Below are positions 1-13,922 of a stretch of 64,000 bases of DNA, in pieces (position 1 is the stretch's first letter; each line of letters starts with the position of its first letter). The notes beneath the pieces are model-generated. The model was not told the DNA's origin, made no database searches, and worked only from the letters and a program-made list of their open reading frames with translations. The DNA is from Rapana venosa (lineage: Eukaryota > Mollusca > Gastropoda > Neogastropoda > Muricidae). A program made the translations under genes and the position numbers. The stretch is from positions 32,431,908 through 32,495,907 of the forward strand of contig CM054140.1 of assembly GCA_028751875.1 (NCBI GenBank), read 5' to 3'.

Positions 1-57
1 AAAAGTTTACATCCACAGCTAAAACAGTCATGCTTCAGGAGGTAAAATTGTGTTTAT

Positions 58-200
58 TGTTTCTTCTCTCTCTTCCTCTCTCTCTCCCCTTCCTCCTCCT
101 CCTCTCCCCCCTCCCTTTCTTCCTCTTCTCTCTCCCTCCTCTCTCTCTCCTCTCCTCCTCACCCCCCCCTCTCTCTCTTGCCCTCCTCCTCTTCCTAAGT
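58..200. repeat. Pyrimidine-rich low-complexity tract
   Basis: CT/CCT-rich on the plus strand, GA-rich in the SPEF2 transcript. Begins about 20 nt after the exon-25 donor. Confidence 0.9.
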
Positions 201-221
201 AAATACCAGTGCCAACCTTAC

Positions 222-349
222 CTGATTTGGAAAAAGTAGCGATAGATGTTTTCACGCTCCAGTCTCACTTGTCGGAAGACGTGTTTGCAGTTGGCCACGT
301 AAGTTTTCTCCAGTCCTTCCCACTGAGTCGCCAGCACATACGCCAATGC
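222..349 (-). CDS. SPEF2: SPEF2 exon 25 (last exon in window)
   Basis: [43 protein letters not shown]. Aligns with the vertebrate LVPYWELIENSYINTIKTVLRHLREDQHTVLAYLYEIR region. Acceptor AATCACAG, donor GTAAGG, two bases of the next codon left over; the gene runs on past position 1. Confidence 0.92.
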
Positions 350-3300
350 CTGTGATTCAAGACCACAAGTTGTACTGCATTGTTTTGTGTTGTATTGTGT
401 TGAGGTGTCTTGTGTTGTGCTGTGGTGTGCTGTATTGTATTGCACTGTGTTGTGCTGTGTTGGGGTGTGATGTATTATTTAATTTTTTATTGAATTATTT
501 TATTTCAAGGATAATGGAATAAGCACACGTGTGCTTCTTTAAATCCAGTCCCCATGTGTATGCAGTTTTGTAAATTTTGTCACCCGTTACCACCAGCACA
601 CAATGGCCTACTCTTCTGAAAAGTGGAATGGGTTTTAACGTGTGCACAAGATATTCTGCATGGTTTGCACATGGGACCTTGGTTTATAGCCTGACCAAAA
701 GGACTTGTAGAATTGTGTTGCATTATGTGGTATTGTATACCCCTTTTGGTCATGGCAGATTCTCTGGGAGTGAAAGTCTCTCCAGAGAGAGCAGAATGGA
801 ACAAGAGCAACATTTCAAGAGCAACACCACAGGAGCAATTCAGTTCAATGAGACTGAGGGTTTGCTAAGTAGACGTTTAGGACTTTGCAAAGAAGACGTT
901 CACATACATGTCAACAAGAATGGTTCCAGGAAAAAGCACCCACGGCAATAAGAGAGTTGACCCTGACAAAATTCAGTAGGGAGAAAAACCACTCCAATAG
1001 GGAAACTAATAACCAGACAGGCAAGAAAAACTTTTTAAAAAAGAAAAAAAAAGGAAAAAAAGGAACAGCATGCTATTGCGGTGATGCACTCTCCCTGGGA
1101 AGTGCAGCCCCAATTTCACGCAAAGAAATCTGCCAGAATAGAAAATGGAATACACTACTATACAACAAAATACAATACATAATACAATACAAACCATCAA
1201 CAGAGCCACTTTACAGGCCTTAGATCTCTGATCCATTCTTACTTTACTCTAATACCTTCCATACTGCAGCAGACAGCTTCGTTAAGTGTACAAGTTTTGC
1301 CTCTTGTGCCCTGTTCTCATTCTCAAGCAGAACAATGGCAATAAATACAAATACTTACATGCAGACACAAACACATGCACAGACACAGACTAGGACTCAG
1401 ACACACACACAGACACACACAGAGAGGCGGAGAAGAAGTGGTTACCGGCTCCACGTCCAGATCCACAAACTCCCAGTCGTCGTCGCCCGGCTGGGGAGGG
1501 GGCGGTCCAGCGGGCACTTCCGGTTCTGGCTCCGGCTCTGGCTCCGGAGTTTTGGCCTTCTTGCCCGACCCCTTGCGCTTGGGAGACTTGGGTGAGGAGC
1601 CTGGCAGAGATGACCATGAGAAACACTTTGTTACAGGCACTGTTGAGATGATGAGGACACTTTGTTACAGGCACTGTTGAGATGATGAGGACACTTTGGT
1701 ACAGACACTGTTTAGATGATGAGGACACTTTGTTACAGAAACTGTTTAGATGATGAGGACACTTTGCTACAGAAACTGTTGACATGTTGAGGACACTTTA
1801 TTACAGAAACTGTTGAGATGATGAGGACACTTTGTTACAGAAACTGTTTAGATGATGAGGACACTTTGTTACAGAAACTGTTTAGATGATGAGGACGCTT
1901 TGTTACAGAAACTGTTTAGATCACAGACCATGAGGACACTTTGTTACAGACACTGTTCCTGGGAAAGACACTTTACTCTTATTTTCCTCACTCCACCCAG
2001 GTGTACAAGTGGGTACCAGCTCTGCTGGGGAAGTATCTGGCGACAGACTAGCGTCCTGTCACAGGGGTGGTGAAAAACCATCAGTTCGCTTAACGCTACA
2101 GAAACCGGGATAAGCTCCAGCTCTATGGGCTTTCTGGCTCGAAAGAACATACTTTACTTTTTAAATAACTGACCATAAGAAAAACCACTTTATTACAGAC
2201 ACTGTTTTGATCACTGACCATGAGAAACACTTTATTACAGACACTGTTTAGATCACTGACCATGAGAAACACTTTATTACAGACACTGTTTAGATCACTG
2301 ACCATGAGGACACTTTATTACAGACACTGTTTAGATGATGAGGACATTTTATTACAGACACTGTTTAGATCACTGACCATGAGGAACACTTTGTTACAGA
2401 CACTGTTTAGATCACTGACCATGAGAAACACTTTATTACAGACACTGTTTAGATGATGAGGACACTTTATTACAGACACTGTTTAGATGATGAGGACACT
2501 TTATTACAGAAACTGTTTAGATCACAGACCATGAGAAACACTTTATTACAGACACTGTTTAGATCACTGACCACGAGAAACACTTTATTACAGACACTGT
2601 TTAGATCACTGACCATGAGAAACACTTTATTACAGACACTGTTTAGATCACTGACCATGAGAAACACTTTATTACAGACACTGTTTAGATCACTGACCAT
2701 GAGAAACACTTTATTACAGACACTGTTTAGATCACTGACCATGAGGAACACTTTATTACAGACACTGTTTAGATCGCTGGCTATGAGAAACACTTTATTA
2801 CAGACACTGTTTAGATCACTGACCATGAGAAACACTTTATTACAGACACTGTTTGGATCACTGACCATGAGAAACATGTTATTACAGACACTGTTTAGAT
2901 CACTGACCATGAGGACACTTTATTACAGACACTGTGTAGATGATGAGGACACTTTGTTACAGAAACTGTTTAGATGATGAGAACACTTTGCTACAGAAAC
3001 TGTTTAGATGATGAGGACACTTTATTACAGACACCGTTCAGATCACTGACCATGAGAAACACTTTATTACAGACACTGTTTAGATCACTGACCATGAGAA
3101 ACACTTTATTACAGACACTGTTTAGATCACTGACCATGAGAAACACTTTATTACAGACACTGTTTAGATCACTGACCATGAGGAACACTTTATTACAGAC
3201 ACTGTTTAGATCGCTGGCTATGAGAAACACTTTATTACAGACACTGTTTAGATCACTGACCATGAGAAACACTTTATTACAGACACTGTTTTAGATCATT

Positions 3301-6300
3301 GGCCATGAGAAACATGTTATTACAGACACTGTTTAGATCACTGACCATGAGGACACTTTATTACAGACACTGTGTAGATGATGAGGACACTTTGTTACAG
3401 AAACTGTTTAGATGATGAGAACACTTTGCTACAGAAACTGTTTAGATGATGAGGACACTTTATTACAGACACCGTTCAGATCACTGACCATGAGAAACAC
3501 TTTATTACAGACACTGTTTATATCACTGACCATGAGGAACACTTTGTTACAGACACTGTTTAGATCACTGACCATGAGAAACACTTTATTACAGACTGTT
3601 TAGATCACTGACCATGAGGAACACTTTATTACAGACACTGTTTAGATCACTGGCTATGAGAAACACTTTATTACAGACACTGTTTAGATCACTGACCATG
3701 AGGACACTTTATTACAGACACTGTGTAGATGATGAGGACACTTTGTTACAGAAACTGTTTAGATGATGAGGAACACTTTGTTACAGACACTGTTGAGATG
3801 ATGAGGACACTTTGCTACAGAAACTGTTGAGATGATGAGGACACTTTGTTACAGAAACTGTTCAGATGATGATGAGGACACTTTGCTACAGAAACTGTTT
3901 AGATGATGAGGACATTTTGTTACAGAAACTGTTTAGATGATGAGGACGCTTTGTTACAGACACTGTTTAGATCACAGACCATGAGGACACTTTGTTACAG
4001 ACACTGTTTAGATGATGAGGACACTTTATTACAGACACTGTTTAGATGATGAGGACACTTTGCTACAGAAACTGTTGACATGTTGAGGACACTTTATTAC
4101 AGAAACTGTTGAGATGATGAGGACACTTTGTTACAGAAACTGTTTAGATGATGAGGACACTTTGTTACAGAAACTGTTTAGATGATGAGGACGCTTTGTT
4201 ACAGAAACTGTTTAGATCACAGACCATGAGGACACTTTGTTACAGACACTGTTTAGATCACTGACCATGAGGACACTTTGTTACAGACACTGTTTAGATC
4301 ACTGACCATGATAACACTTTATTACAGACACTGTTTAGATCACTGACCATGAGGACACTTTATTACAGACACTGTGTAGATGATGAGGACACTTTGTTAC
4401 AGAAACTGTTTAGATGATGAGGACACTTTGTTACAGAAACTGTTTAGATGATGAGGACACTTTGTTACAGAAACTGTTTAGATGATGAGGACGCTTTGTT
4501 ACAGAAACTGTTTAGATCACTGACCATGAGAAACACTTTATTACAGACTGTTTAGATCACTGACCATGAGAAACACTTTATTACAGACACTGTTTAGATC
4601 ACTGACCATGAGGACACTTTATTACAGACACTGTGTAGATGATGAGGACACTTTGTTACAGAAACTGTTTAGATGATGAGGAACACTTTGCTACAGAAAC
4701 TGTTTAGATGATAAGGACACTTTGTTACAGAAACTGTTTAGATGATGAGGACACTTTGTTACAGAAACTGTTTAGATGATGAGGACGCTTTGTTACAGAA
4801 ACTGTTTAGATCACTGACCATGAGAAACACTTTATTACAGACTGTTTAGATCACTGACCATGAGGACACTTTATTACAGACACTGTGTAGATGATGAGGA
4901 TGCTTTGTTACAGAAACTGTTTAGATCACTGACCATGAGAAACACTTTATTACAGACTGTTTAGATCACTGACCATGAGAAACACTTTATTACAGACACT
5001 GTTTAGATCACTGACCATGAGGACACTTTATTACAGACACTGTGTAGATGATGAGGACACTTTGTTACAGAAACTGTTTAGATGATGAGGAACACTTTGC
5101 TACAGAAACTGTTTAGATGATGAGGAACACTTTGCTACATAAACTGTTTAGATGATAAGGACACTTTGTTACAGACACTGTTGAGATGATGAGGACATTT
5201 TGTTACAGAAACTGTTTAGATCACAGACCATGAGGACACTTTGTTACAGACACTGTTTAGATCACAGACCATGAGGACACTTTGTTACAGACACTGTTTA
5301 GATCACAGACCATGAGGACACTTTGCTACAGAAACTGTTTAGATGATGAGGACACTTTGCTACAGACACTGTTGAGCTGATGAGGATACTTTGTTACAGA
5401 CACTGTTGAGATGATGAGGACACTTTGTTACAGAAACTGTTGAGATGATGAGGATACTTTGTTACAGACACTGTTGAGATGATGAGGACACTTTGTTACA
5501 GAAACTGTTGAGATGATGAGGATACTTTGTTACAGAAACTGTTGAGATGATGAGGATACTTTGTTACAGAAACTGTTGAGATGATAAGGATACTTTGTTA
5601 CAGAAACTGTTGAGATGATGAGGATACTTTGTTACAGAAACTGTTGAGATGATGAGGATACTTTGTTACAGAAACTGTTGAGATGATGAGGATACTTTGT
5701 TACAGAAACTGTTGAGATGATGAGGATACTTTGTTACAGACACTGTTGAGATGATGAGGATACTTTGTTACAGAACATGTTGAGATCATCCTTGTCTCAT
5801 GAACTGTTATCTTTGAATCTTTTTAAGTAACCAGCCTGGCTCATTGCACACCCTAGGCATGAGCAAACCTCTGTGCCTGTGTCTGAGTAAGGCTTAGGGG
5901 AAACTTAGTCATCTCGATATTTCTTTTTCTTCTGGTGTTGTGCTTCTTCTTGTTGCATTCATCAGACAAACAGCCCGATCTCTAAAATGAAAGCAGCAGT
6001 ATGCTGCAGGCCCTCCAAATTACCACAGAGCATCTTGGTCACCAGGGTGGGGTCAGGCCATCTCTTCTTTCAGAGTGCCTTACAGGACTGCAGCACATGG
6101 CCTGTTGTCTGGCTGCCAGTCTTGCAAGGGCACTGCTCTGTTGGCCTATTAGGAGTTTCCTGTACATATGGTAGTTTGTTTTGCCTGTCCTGAGCCTGAC
6201 TGTATAAACTTGCTCCTGTTGTGTCAGCAGGCAGTAGGGGTCTGACCTGTTGTTGTGTGGGTGTTGCTGTATCCACTAGCTTTGCTGCTCATCCCCAAAT

Positions 6301-9300
6301 GCCTGTGGCGAGTCATAGGAAAAGCTGCATCTTAATTGCATGAACTGATTTGTCTGACCTTTCACCATGCATTAGCAAAAGGATATATTTTTGTTCATTT
6401 CCATGTGACCTTTTTACAGACTGGGTAGAACTGGTCCTAATGATCCAACATACAATTAACTAAGAGCGATAAGTTGTCACATCTGTAGGGAGACAAGCAA
6501 ATACTGAAGGAATCAACCTTGGCTGGGAAACAACAATGATACAAAATGATATAAAGGCAATATACCCTTACCAATCAAAACACGTAACACGCACATTAGA
6601 ACAATATGAACGCGGATGCTTAGAATAATGCAAACATGGATTAAATGTTGGAAGCAACTTGACAAGAGATCGTACCTCTGCTGCTCTTTTTGCCATCTGA
6701 CTTCTTGGGGCTGCCTTCTCTCTTGGGAGATCCACTTTTACTTCGCTTTGTGTCCTTCTTGCCGTCTTTGGAGGACGAGCGAGAGGGGGAGCGCTTAGCA
6801 GAACCTGACGACACAGAGATCATTACCATAAACATGCAGAGCTAGCCACAGAGCTCCGTTCAGATCGTGAATACTGAAGTGGTTGACATGCATGCCTAAC
6901 ACAGTTTTCTATTTTCTTTCCCCAATTTATCCAAAAATTTGAAATAACACAACAGGAGCTAGAACTACACCTTGAAAATATATCTGTAGATGCACACACA
7001 CTAAGACATTCATATGTACACTTCATACACACATACAGACACGCAAACACACACAAAGACAAACACACACACTCCTCTGAAATGAACAATCTTTTTATAT
7101 TTGTATGCTTTTGCAAATAAACCAAGCAAGGAAGAAAAAAAGATCATAATCAGTTGTATAATGCAACGATGATAACCAAAAAAATGATATTAAACAAAAA
7201 AGACCCCCCCCAAAATGATCAAGTCATTTTTACGAAGAACACAAAAAGTTGCAACAATCACCCCAACAGTCATCCATATCAAACAACAGGGTTTGTTACG
7301 TTCTCGGCTAGAGCTCCCAGGTTCACCACTGGTGAGACCTTTACATCTGCGACCATCCCCCCCCCCCCCCCCCCCTGACAACCATCTAGGTAGCCACATT
7401 CCCACTTCGGGGATAGAGAAGAACAAGTGACATGGGTAGTGTTTACTGTGCAGGTTCCTACCACAGCGAGGACTCACCAGAGCGGCTGCCTGTTTTGGAG
7501 CCAGGTCTGGAGGTCTTGCCCTCAGGCCCCCCTGGAGCCGTGGCCTCTGGTGCAGGCTCCGCTGCCTCTGGAGGCGCTCCAGGAGCCTGGCAGAGAGGGA
7601 GGTCTCGGGTGAAGCAACGCCATCAACTTTCACAGGTTCTTTTTCTCTTTCTTTTTTCTCCTTCATAAACAAAATCTGTGACCTCTTTTCTTCTTACGAT
7701 CATTTCACGCTTAACTGCTTTCTTCATTCTTGTGTTCTTTGGCTAGAGCTGTGAGGTACACCAATGGTGAGATAATTATGTATGTATGTATGTATTATGT
7801 ATGTATGAATGTATGTGTGATTGTGAAGTATGCATAGTGTGTCTAAGTTTGTATGTATGTATGTATGTATTTATGTATGTATGCAAGTATGCATGTATGT
7901 ATGTATGATGTATGTAGCTATAGATGTATGAATTCATGTAAGGAGTAAAAGAGGGGGAGAGAGCAAGGTAAAGGTTTCATTTCAAAGTGCTGGCGAATTA
8001 TGTTCTTATACATAAAAAACCCCTAAAAATATTGTTTAAAAATCAAAGCAAAACACCCAAACCCCAAGATTGTTCCAATACTACTATTGTAGGTATAGAA
8101 AGGAAGGCGGCAGGACGGTTAAGACGATTCACCAGCCTAACAAGTAAACCATGAAGTTGTGGGCTTGATTCCCAGCCTTGCCCTTTCTTCCCAGTTTGAC
8201 AAGAAATTAAAACTGAATGTCAAAGTCCTTTGGATGAGACTATAAACTGAGGCCCCATGTGTGAATGCACGCAGAACATCTTGAACACACGTTTAAAACC
8301 AGACCAGGTCATGCCGGTAGGAGCGGATAACAAAATTTCAAAACCGCACGTACACAAGTGTCGTGTTCAGACACCATCCCTGATACCAGAATGCATCTAC
8401 CTGGATGGGGTGGGGTGGAGGTGGTGGGGGGAAACAGTCGCACATACCAAAAAATCTCACCGCTGGTGCGTCTCAAGAGCTCTAGCCGAGGGACAGAAAA
8501 GAAAAAAAAGAAGAAAAAAACGAAGTAGAGACAGCAGCAGACGTACAGTTTCTGGAGGTGGTTCCACTTTCTCCGGCTCTGGTTCCAGTTGCAGAGGCAG
8601 CTCCAGATCTTTGCCCTGAAGCTGTGCATGAAACAAGCACACACATTGGGCTTTTTTATTTGCCATTTTTGAAAAAGGTGGACTTTTTAAAATGTTTTTT
8701 TTTTTTTTTACTAGGATAGTGTTTTCTATTTTTGTATGGTTTTGCTTCAGTTATCTGTGTGTGTGTTGGGGGGGGGGGGGGGGTATGTGTGTGTGCACAT
8801 GTGTATTTGTACATGTGTGCACATGTGTATTTGTGCATGAGTGCACACGTGTCAAAGTCAAAGTTTTATTTTCAGATGGTACATTGAATAAGCAGTGCAT
8901 TTGCTTTTTTTCCCATCAAGCCATCTATCTATTTAAAAAAAATGTAATAATAATATATATGTAGAGATAGCCTAATCAGTGATAAACCATACAAATCAAA
9001 TAAGAGAAAACAATAATATATGCATACATAGAATTTTTTGGGGGAAAGAAAAAAAACACCCTGAACAATGTTAAGCCATACAAATCAAACAAAGAAAAAT
9101 TCTTCTGGAAATATATCCACCATAAAACAAACAAACAACAACAAAAAACAAAACAAAACAAACAAACAAAACAAAACAAATAGACACCATCAACTCCTAC
9201 CCCCCCCCCTCCCCCCCCCCCCCCCCCCCCCCCACACACACACAAACCTCCAACCACACAAACAACTGAACAAAACAAATAAAAAAGATACAACATCAAG

Positions 9301-9355
9301 AACTACCACAACAAGCAAATAAACAAACACACACACACATACGTACACAACAACA

Positions 9356-9427
<72 letters not shown>

Positions 9428-9534
9428 GTGTGTGTGTGTGTATGTGTGTGTGTGTGTGTATGCAGGACTGTTTCCAACTCTGTGATAAATGATTACTGTT
9501 TTGTATAGGGGCACAAACTTTGTGGGAAATAAGA

Positions 9535-9582
<48 letters not shown>

Positions 9583-12528
9583 TACACACATAGACCCCAC
9601 CACCCACCCACAAATATACATACACACATTACGCACACAGACTCACCCTCACACAGACATCTCCCTCCCCCCATATATAAACACACACACGCACACCCAC
9701 ATTTTATAAACACACATTATTCATTCTCTCACTCCCCCAGACCTTATTGAGGGTGTCCTCAATGACCTTCTCCACGTCCTGATAGACGACGTCATAGGAA
9801 CTGGAGGCGTCCACCTTCTTCAGGGTTCCAAAGCCTGAGAACCACTTGTCCATGCCCGGCCACAAGTCGTGGAACGTGGTGATCCTGACAACACAGCACA
9901 AACACCTCTTTAAAACAATCAGTGATATCTAATGACGCCCGGTGATCCTGACATCACAGCAGAAACATCTCTCTAAAACAATCAGTTATATCTAATGACG
10001 CCTGGTGATCCTGACAACACAGCAGAAACATCTCTTTAAAACAATCAGTGATATCTAATGATGCCTGGTGATCCTGACAACACAGCAGAAACATCTCTTT
10101 AAAACAATCATTGATATCTAATGATGCCTGGTGATCCTGACAACACAGCAGAAACATCTCTCTAAAACAATCAGTGATATCTAATGATGCCCGGTGATCC
10201 TGACAACACAGCAGAAACATCTCTCTAAAACAATCAGTGATATCTAATGATGCCCGGTGATCCTGACAACACAGCAGAAACATCTCTTTAAAACAATCAT
10301 TTATATCTAATGACGCCTGGTGATCCTGACAACACAGCAGAAACATCTCTCTAAAACAATCAGTGATATCTAATGATAACTGGTGATCCTGACAACACAG
10401 CAGAAACATCTCTTTAAAACAATCAGTGATATCTAATGATGCCTGGTGATCCTGACAACACAGCAGAAACATCTCTCTAAAACAATCATTGATATCTAAT
10501 GATGCCTGGTGATCCTGACAACACAGCAGAAACATCTCTTTCAAACAATCAGTTACATCTAATGATAACTGGTGATCCTGACAACACAGCAGAAACATCT
10601 CTTTAAAACAATCAGTGATATCTAATGATGCCCGGTGATCCTGACAACACAGCAGAAACATCTCTTTAAAACAATCAGTGATATCTAATGATGCCTGGTG
10701 ATCCTGACAACACAGCAGAAACATCTCTTTCAAACAATCAGTTACATCTAATGATAACTGGTGATCCTGACAACACAGCAGAAACATCTCTCTAAAACAA
10801 TCAGTTACATCTAATGATAACTGGTGATCCTGACAACACAGCAGAAACATCTCTTTAAAACAATCATTGATATCTAATGACGCCTGGTGATCCTGACAAC
10901 ACAGCAGAAACATCTCTCTAAAACAATCAGTGATATCTAATGATAACTGGTGATCCTGACAACACAGCAGAAACATCTCTTTAAAACAATCATTGATATC
11001 TAATGACGCCTGGTGATCCTGACAACACAGCAGAAACATCTCTCTAAAACAATCAGTGATATCTAATGATAACTGGTGATCCTGACAACACAGCAGAAAC
11101 ATCTCTTTAAAACAATCAGTGATATCTAATGATAACTGGTGATCCTGACAACACAGCAGAAACATCTCTTTAAAACAATCAGTGATATCTAATGATGCCT
11201 GGTGATCCTGACAACACAGCAGAAACATCTCTCTAAAACAATCAGTGATATCTAATGATAACTGGTGATCCTGACAACACAGCAGAAACATCTCTTTAAA
11301 ACAATCATTGATATCTAATGATGCCTAGTGATCCTGACAACACAGCAGAAACATCTCTCTAAAACAATCATTGATATCTAATGATAACTGGTGATCCTGA
11401 CAACACAGCAGAAACATCTCTTTAAAACAATCAGTTATATCTAATGATGCCTGGTGATCCTGACAACACAGCAGAAACATCTCTTTAAAACAATCAGTGA
11501 TATCTAATGATGCCTGAAGTCACAATGCGCCTTCCTGAATCGTGGGAGAAAAAAACGGTCGCATACACAAACATTTCACCAATGGTAAACCTCTGAGCTC
11601 TAGCCGAGGAACAAAAAATGTTTGAAAAAGATTTGATCCTAACTTGCACCAGGGCCAAAAGCTTTGTCAGTTTATGGATGTAAGCTTTGTGCAGAGGCCT
11701 ACCTCAAAATGGTGTTTGGTGGGCAAAAACCAGTCGCACGTGCCAAAATCTCATCACTGGTGAACCTGGGAGCTCTAGCTGAGCAATGACTAAAAAAATG
11801 TTGTTTATGTTTGTAAACTGTTTTGTTGAGACTGCTTTCAGTCATGATAAGCCCTTATCATAACCATCTGCACTTTCTTTTAACAGGAGAGAAAAAATCC
11901 TCTGAATGTGGAATATGGCTGCCTATATGGGCAAGGTACTTGATAAGAGCCATGCATGCAACCTTCTCAGCCAGTGTGTACTTCCAATCTCACAGTGATT
12001 GCCAAGCGTGATGAGTGAGACAGAGAACATGTTCTGGGTGACCCCCAGCATGTGAAGCTGGGGCAAGTGCAACAGCAGCAACAACAACAACAACCACCAG
12101 TCATGACACCAGTGTGCAGCTCACCTGTGCTGAATCTGCTCCTGGTCGTTGGAAGGGTCTGAAACAGGGATGACCTTTTCCTGTTTGCCGATGCCCGTGG
12201 CGCTGCCCTCTGGTGGTGGCTTGAATTCCTCGTGGTACTGCACTTCCCCTTGAAGAGTGTCTAGAGGGCAAATTGAACATGTGGTATGGAAGATCGTATC
12301 AGCTACTCCATGGGTTCTTTATGAAGGTGTTAGTACATGCTCGCATACCAAAGTGTGTATGTGTAGACTAGAGCATACAGGTATTTCAGTGTCTGAATCT
12401 GCAGTGACAAATATATGTATACAGGTACATGTGCTCATTTTATACATTATGGTATATGTGCATCTATACATTATGGTATATGTGCATTCAAACACGTATG
12501 ATTATGTGCATGTGGAAATACTTATGTG

Positions 12529-12583
<55 letters not shown>

Positions 12584-13886
12584 ACACACACAAACACACA
12601 CTCAACCCCCCTCCCCCTCCCCCACCCTTCACACACACACTTAACACCCAAAACCAACTCCGCCATCACTTACATGAGCGACCGCTGGCCCGCTTCAGAC
12701 AGAGGTCATCTTCAAGGTCAAACAGAATGACCGCGTCGATGCCACTCGCCGGTTCTGGCGGGGGAGGAGGAGGGCGGGGGTCGGGCACCAGGGTAGATTT
12801 GCGGGCCTTGTTTTTCAGGTCCTGCTGGGTGTTCTCCTTGGCAAATGCGTCATAGCCGCTGAGCGCTTTCTCCAGCAGTTTGGCCTGGTGTAGGTTCTGG
12901 GGGTAGCCATCAATTACCCAGCCTGTGCCTTCCGGAATTTGCCTGTAGTGGGTTGAGGAATAAAATTGTCAAGATGATGGTTGTTCATGAAAAGTGAACA
13001 ACCAAACATGGAAGAAAATCCTGTAGCAAGCAAATGTGTTGAGTAAGGTAATGGAACGTGAAAGAGAAAAAAAAAGATATATATGGATGTATGTATGGAT
13101 TATATGCACTGCAGAAGAGACAGGCCCACTCACACACCTAGACATGTGCATACACACACATGCCATACACACACACCACACCACAAAAGTTCAAATACAC
13201 AGAAGCATACTCTTTTCCTGCCTCCATACACAATATCAGATTAACTCCCCACTCTCTCTCTCTCACTCTCTCCCCTTTCTTATACATATTGCAACAAACA
13301 ACACAACTTTGGCACTCTCCCAACCACTTCCCCACCCTCCCCCTCCCCCAGCTTAAAACAAAATCTTATTCAGAAAACTATACATGTACATACATATACA
13401 CAGCATGGAAATAAGAAGCCAAAAAGCTGACAGTGTGCTCCATAGACATAAAAGATTTCAGTTCACATGCAGAAAGAAAGGTGGCAGGATGGTTAGACAT
13501 TCACCTGCATAACAAGTAAACCATAAGGTTCTGGGTTTGATTGCCAGCCTTGTCCTTTCTTCCCAGTTTGACAAGAAATTCAAAGTACTTCGAATGAGAC
13601 TATAAACCCAGGCCCTATGTGCAAATGCAAGCAGAACATCTTGCGCACACAATAAAACCCCAGTTCCCCCTTTTGGAATAGAAGGCCATTTCGTGCCAGT
13701 AGGAGTGGATGACATTTTTTTAAGAAATGCATGCACATATCTGTCACGTTTAGACACCATCCCCAAAGTCAGCATTAATGCAGCTACCTAAATGGTAGAG
13801 GAAAAAATAGCTGCAGACACAAAAACCTTGCGACTAGTGAACCTTGGCCTTCTAGCCAAGGAACAAAAACAAAAAACAGAAAAAAG

Positions 13887-13922
<36 letters not shown>

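Noticed and set aside
577..951. 124-aa plus-strand ORF
   Set aside because: Lies over a reverse SINE copy and another repeat; translation has no family features.
2220..3603. ORFs of repeated [14 protein letters not shown] and the antisense [14 protein letters not shown]
   Set aside because: Translation of the 42-bp minisatellite unit on both strands; no sign of selection for coding.
5987..6276. 68-codon ORFs on both strands
   Set aside because: No family, no splice or start support, inside a SPEF2 intron.
9190..9750. His/Thr and Cys/Val repeat ORFs, also at 12257-12855, 23117-23371, 33236-33602, 37598-37826, 40520-41170, 54651-54965 and 55278-55591
   Set aside because: Translations of (CA)n/(TG)n microsatellites.
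9954..11291. 445-aa minus-strand ORF as a protein-coding gene
   Set aside because: It is a tandem array with a unit divisible by three that overlaps the 3' splice site of SPEF2 exon 20 in the wrong phase. No domain and no start context.
9876..11514. CRISPR array
   Set aside because: Regular spacing, but the whole 63-bp unit is repeated with no unique spacers, and this is animal DNA.
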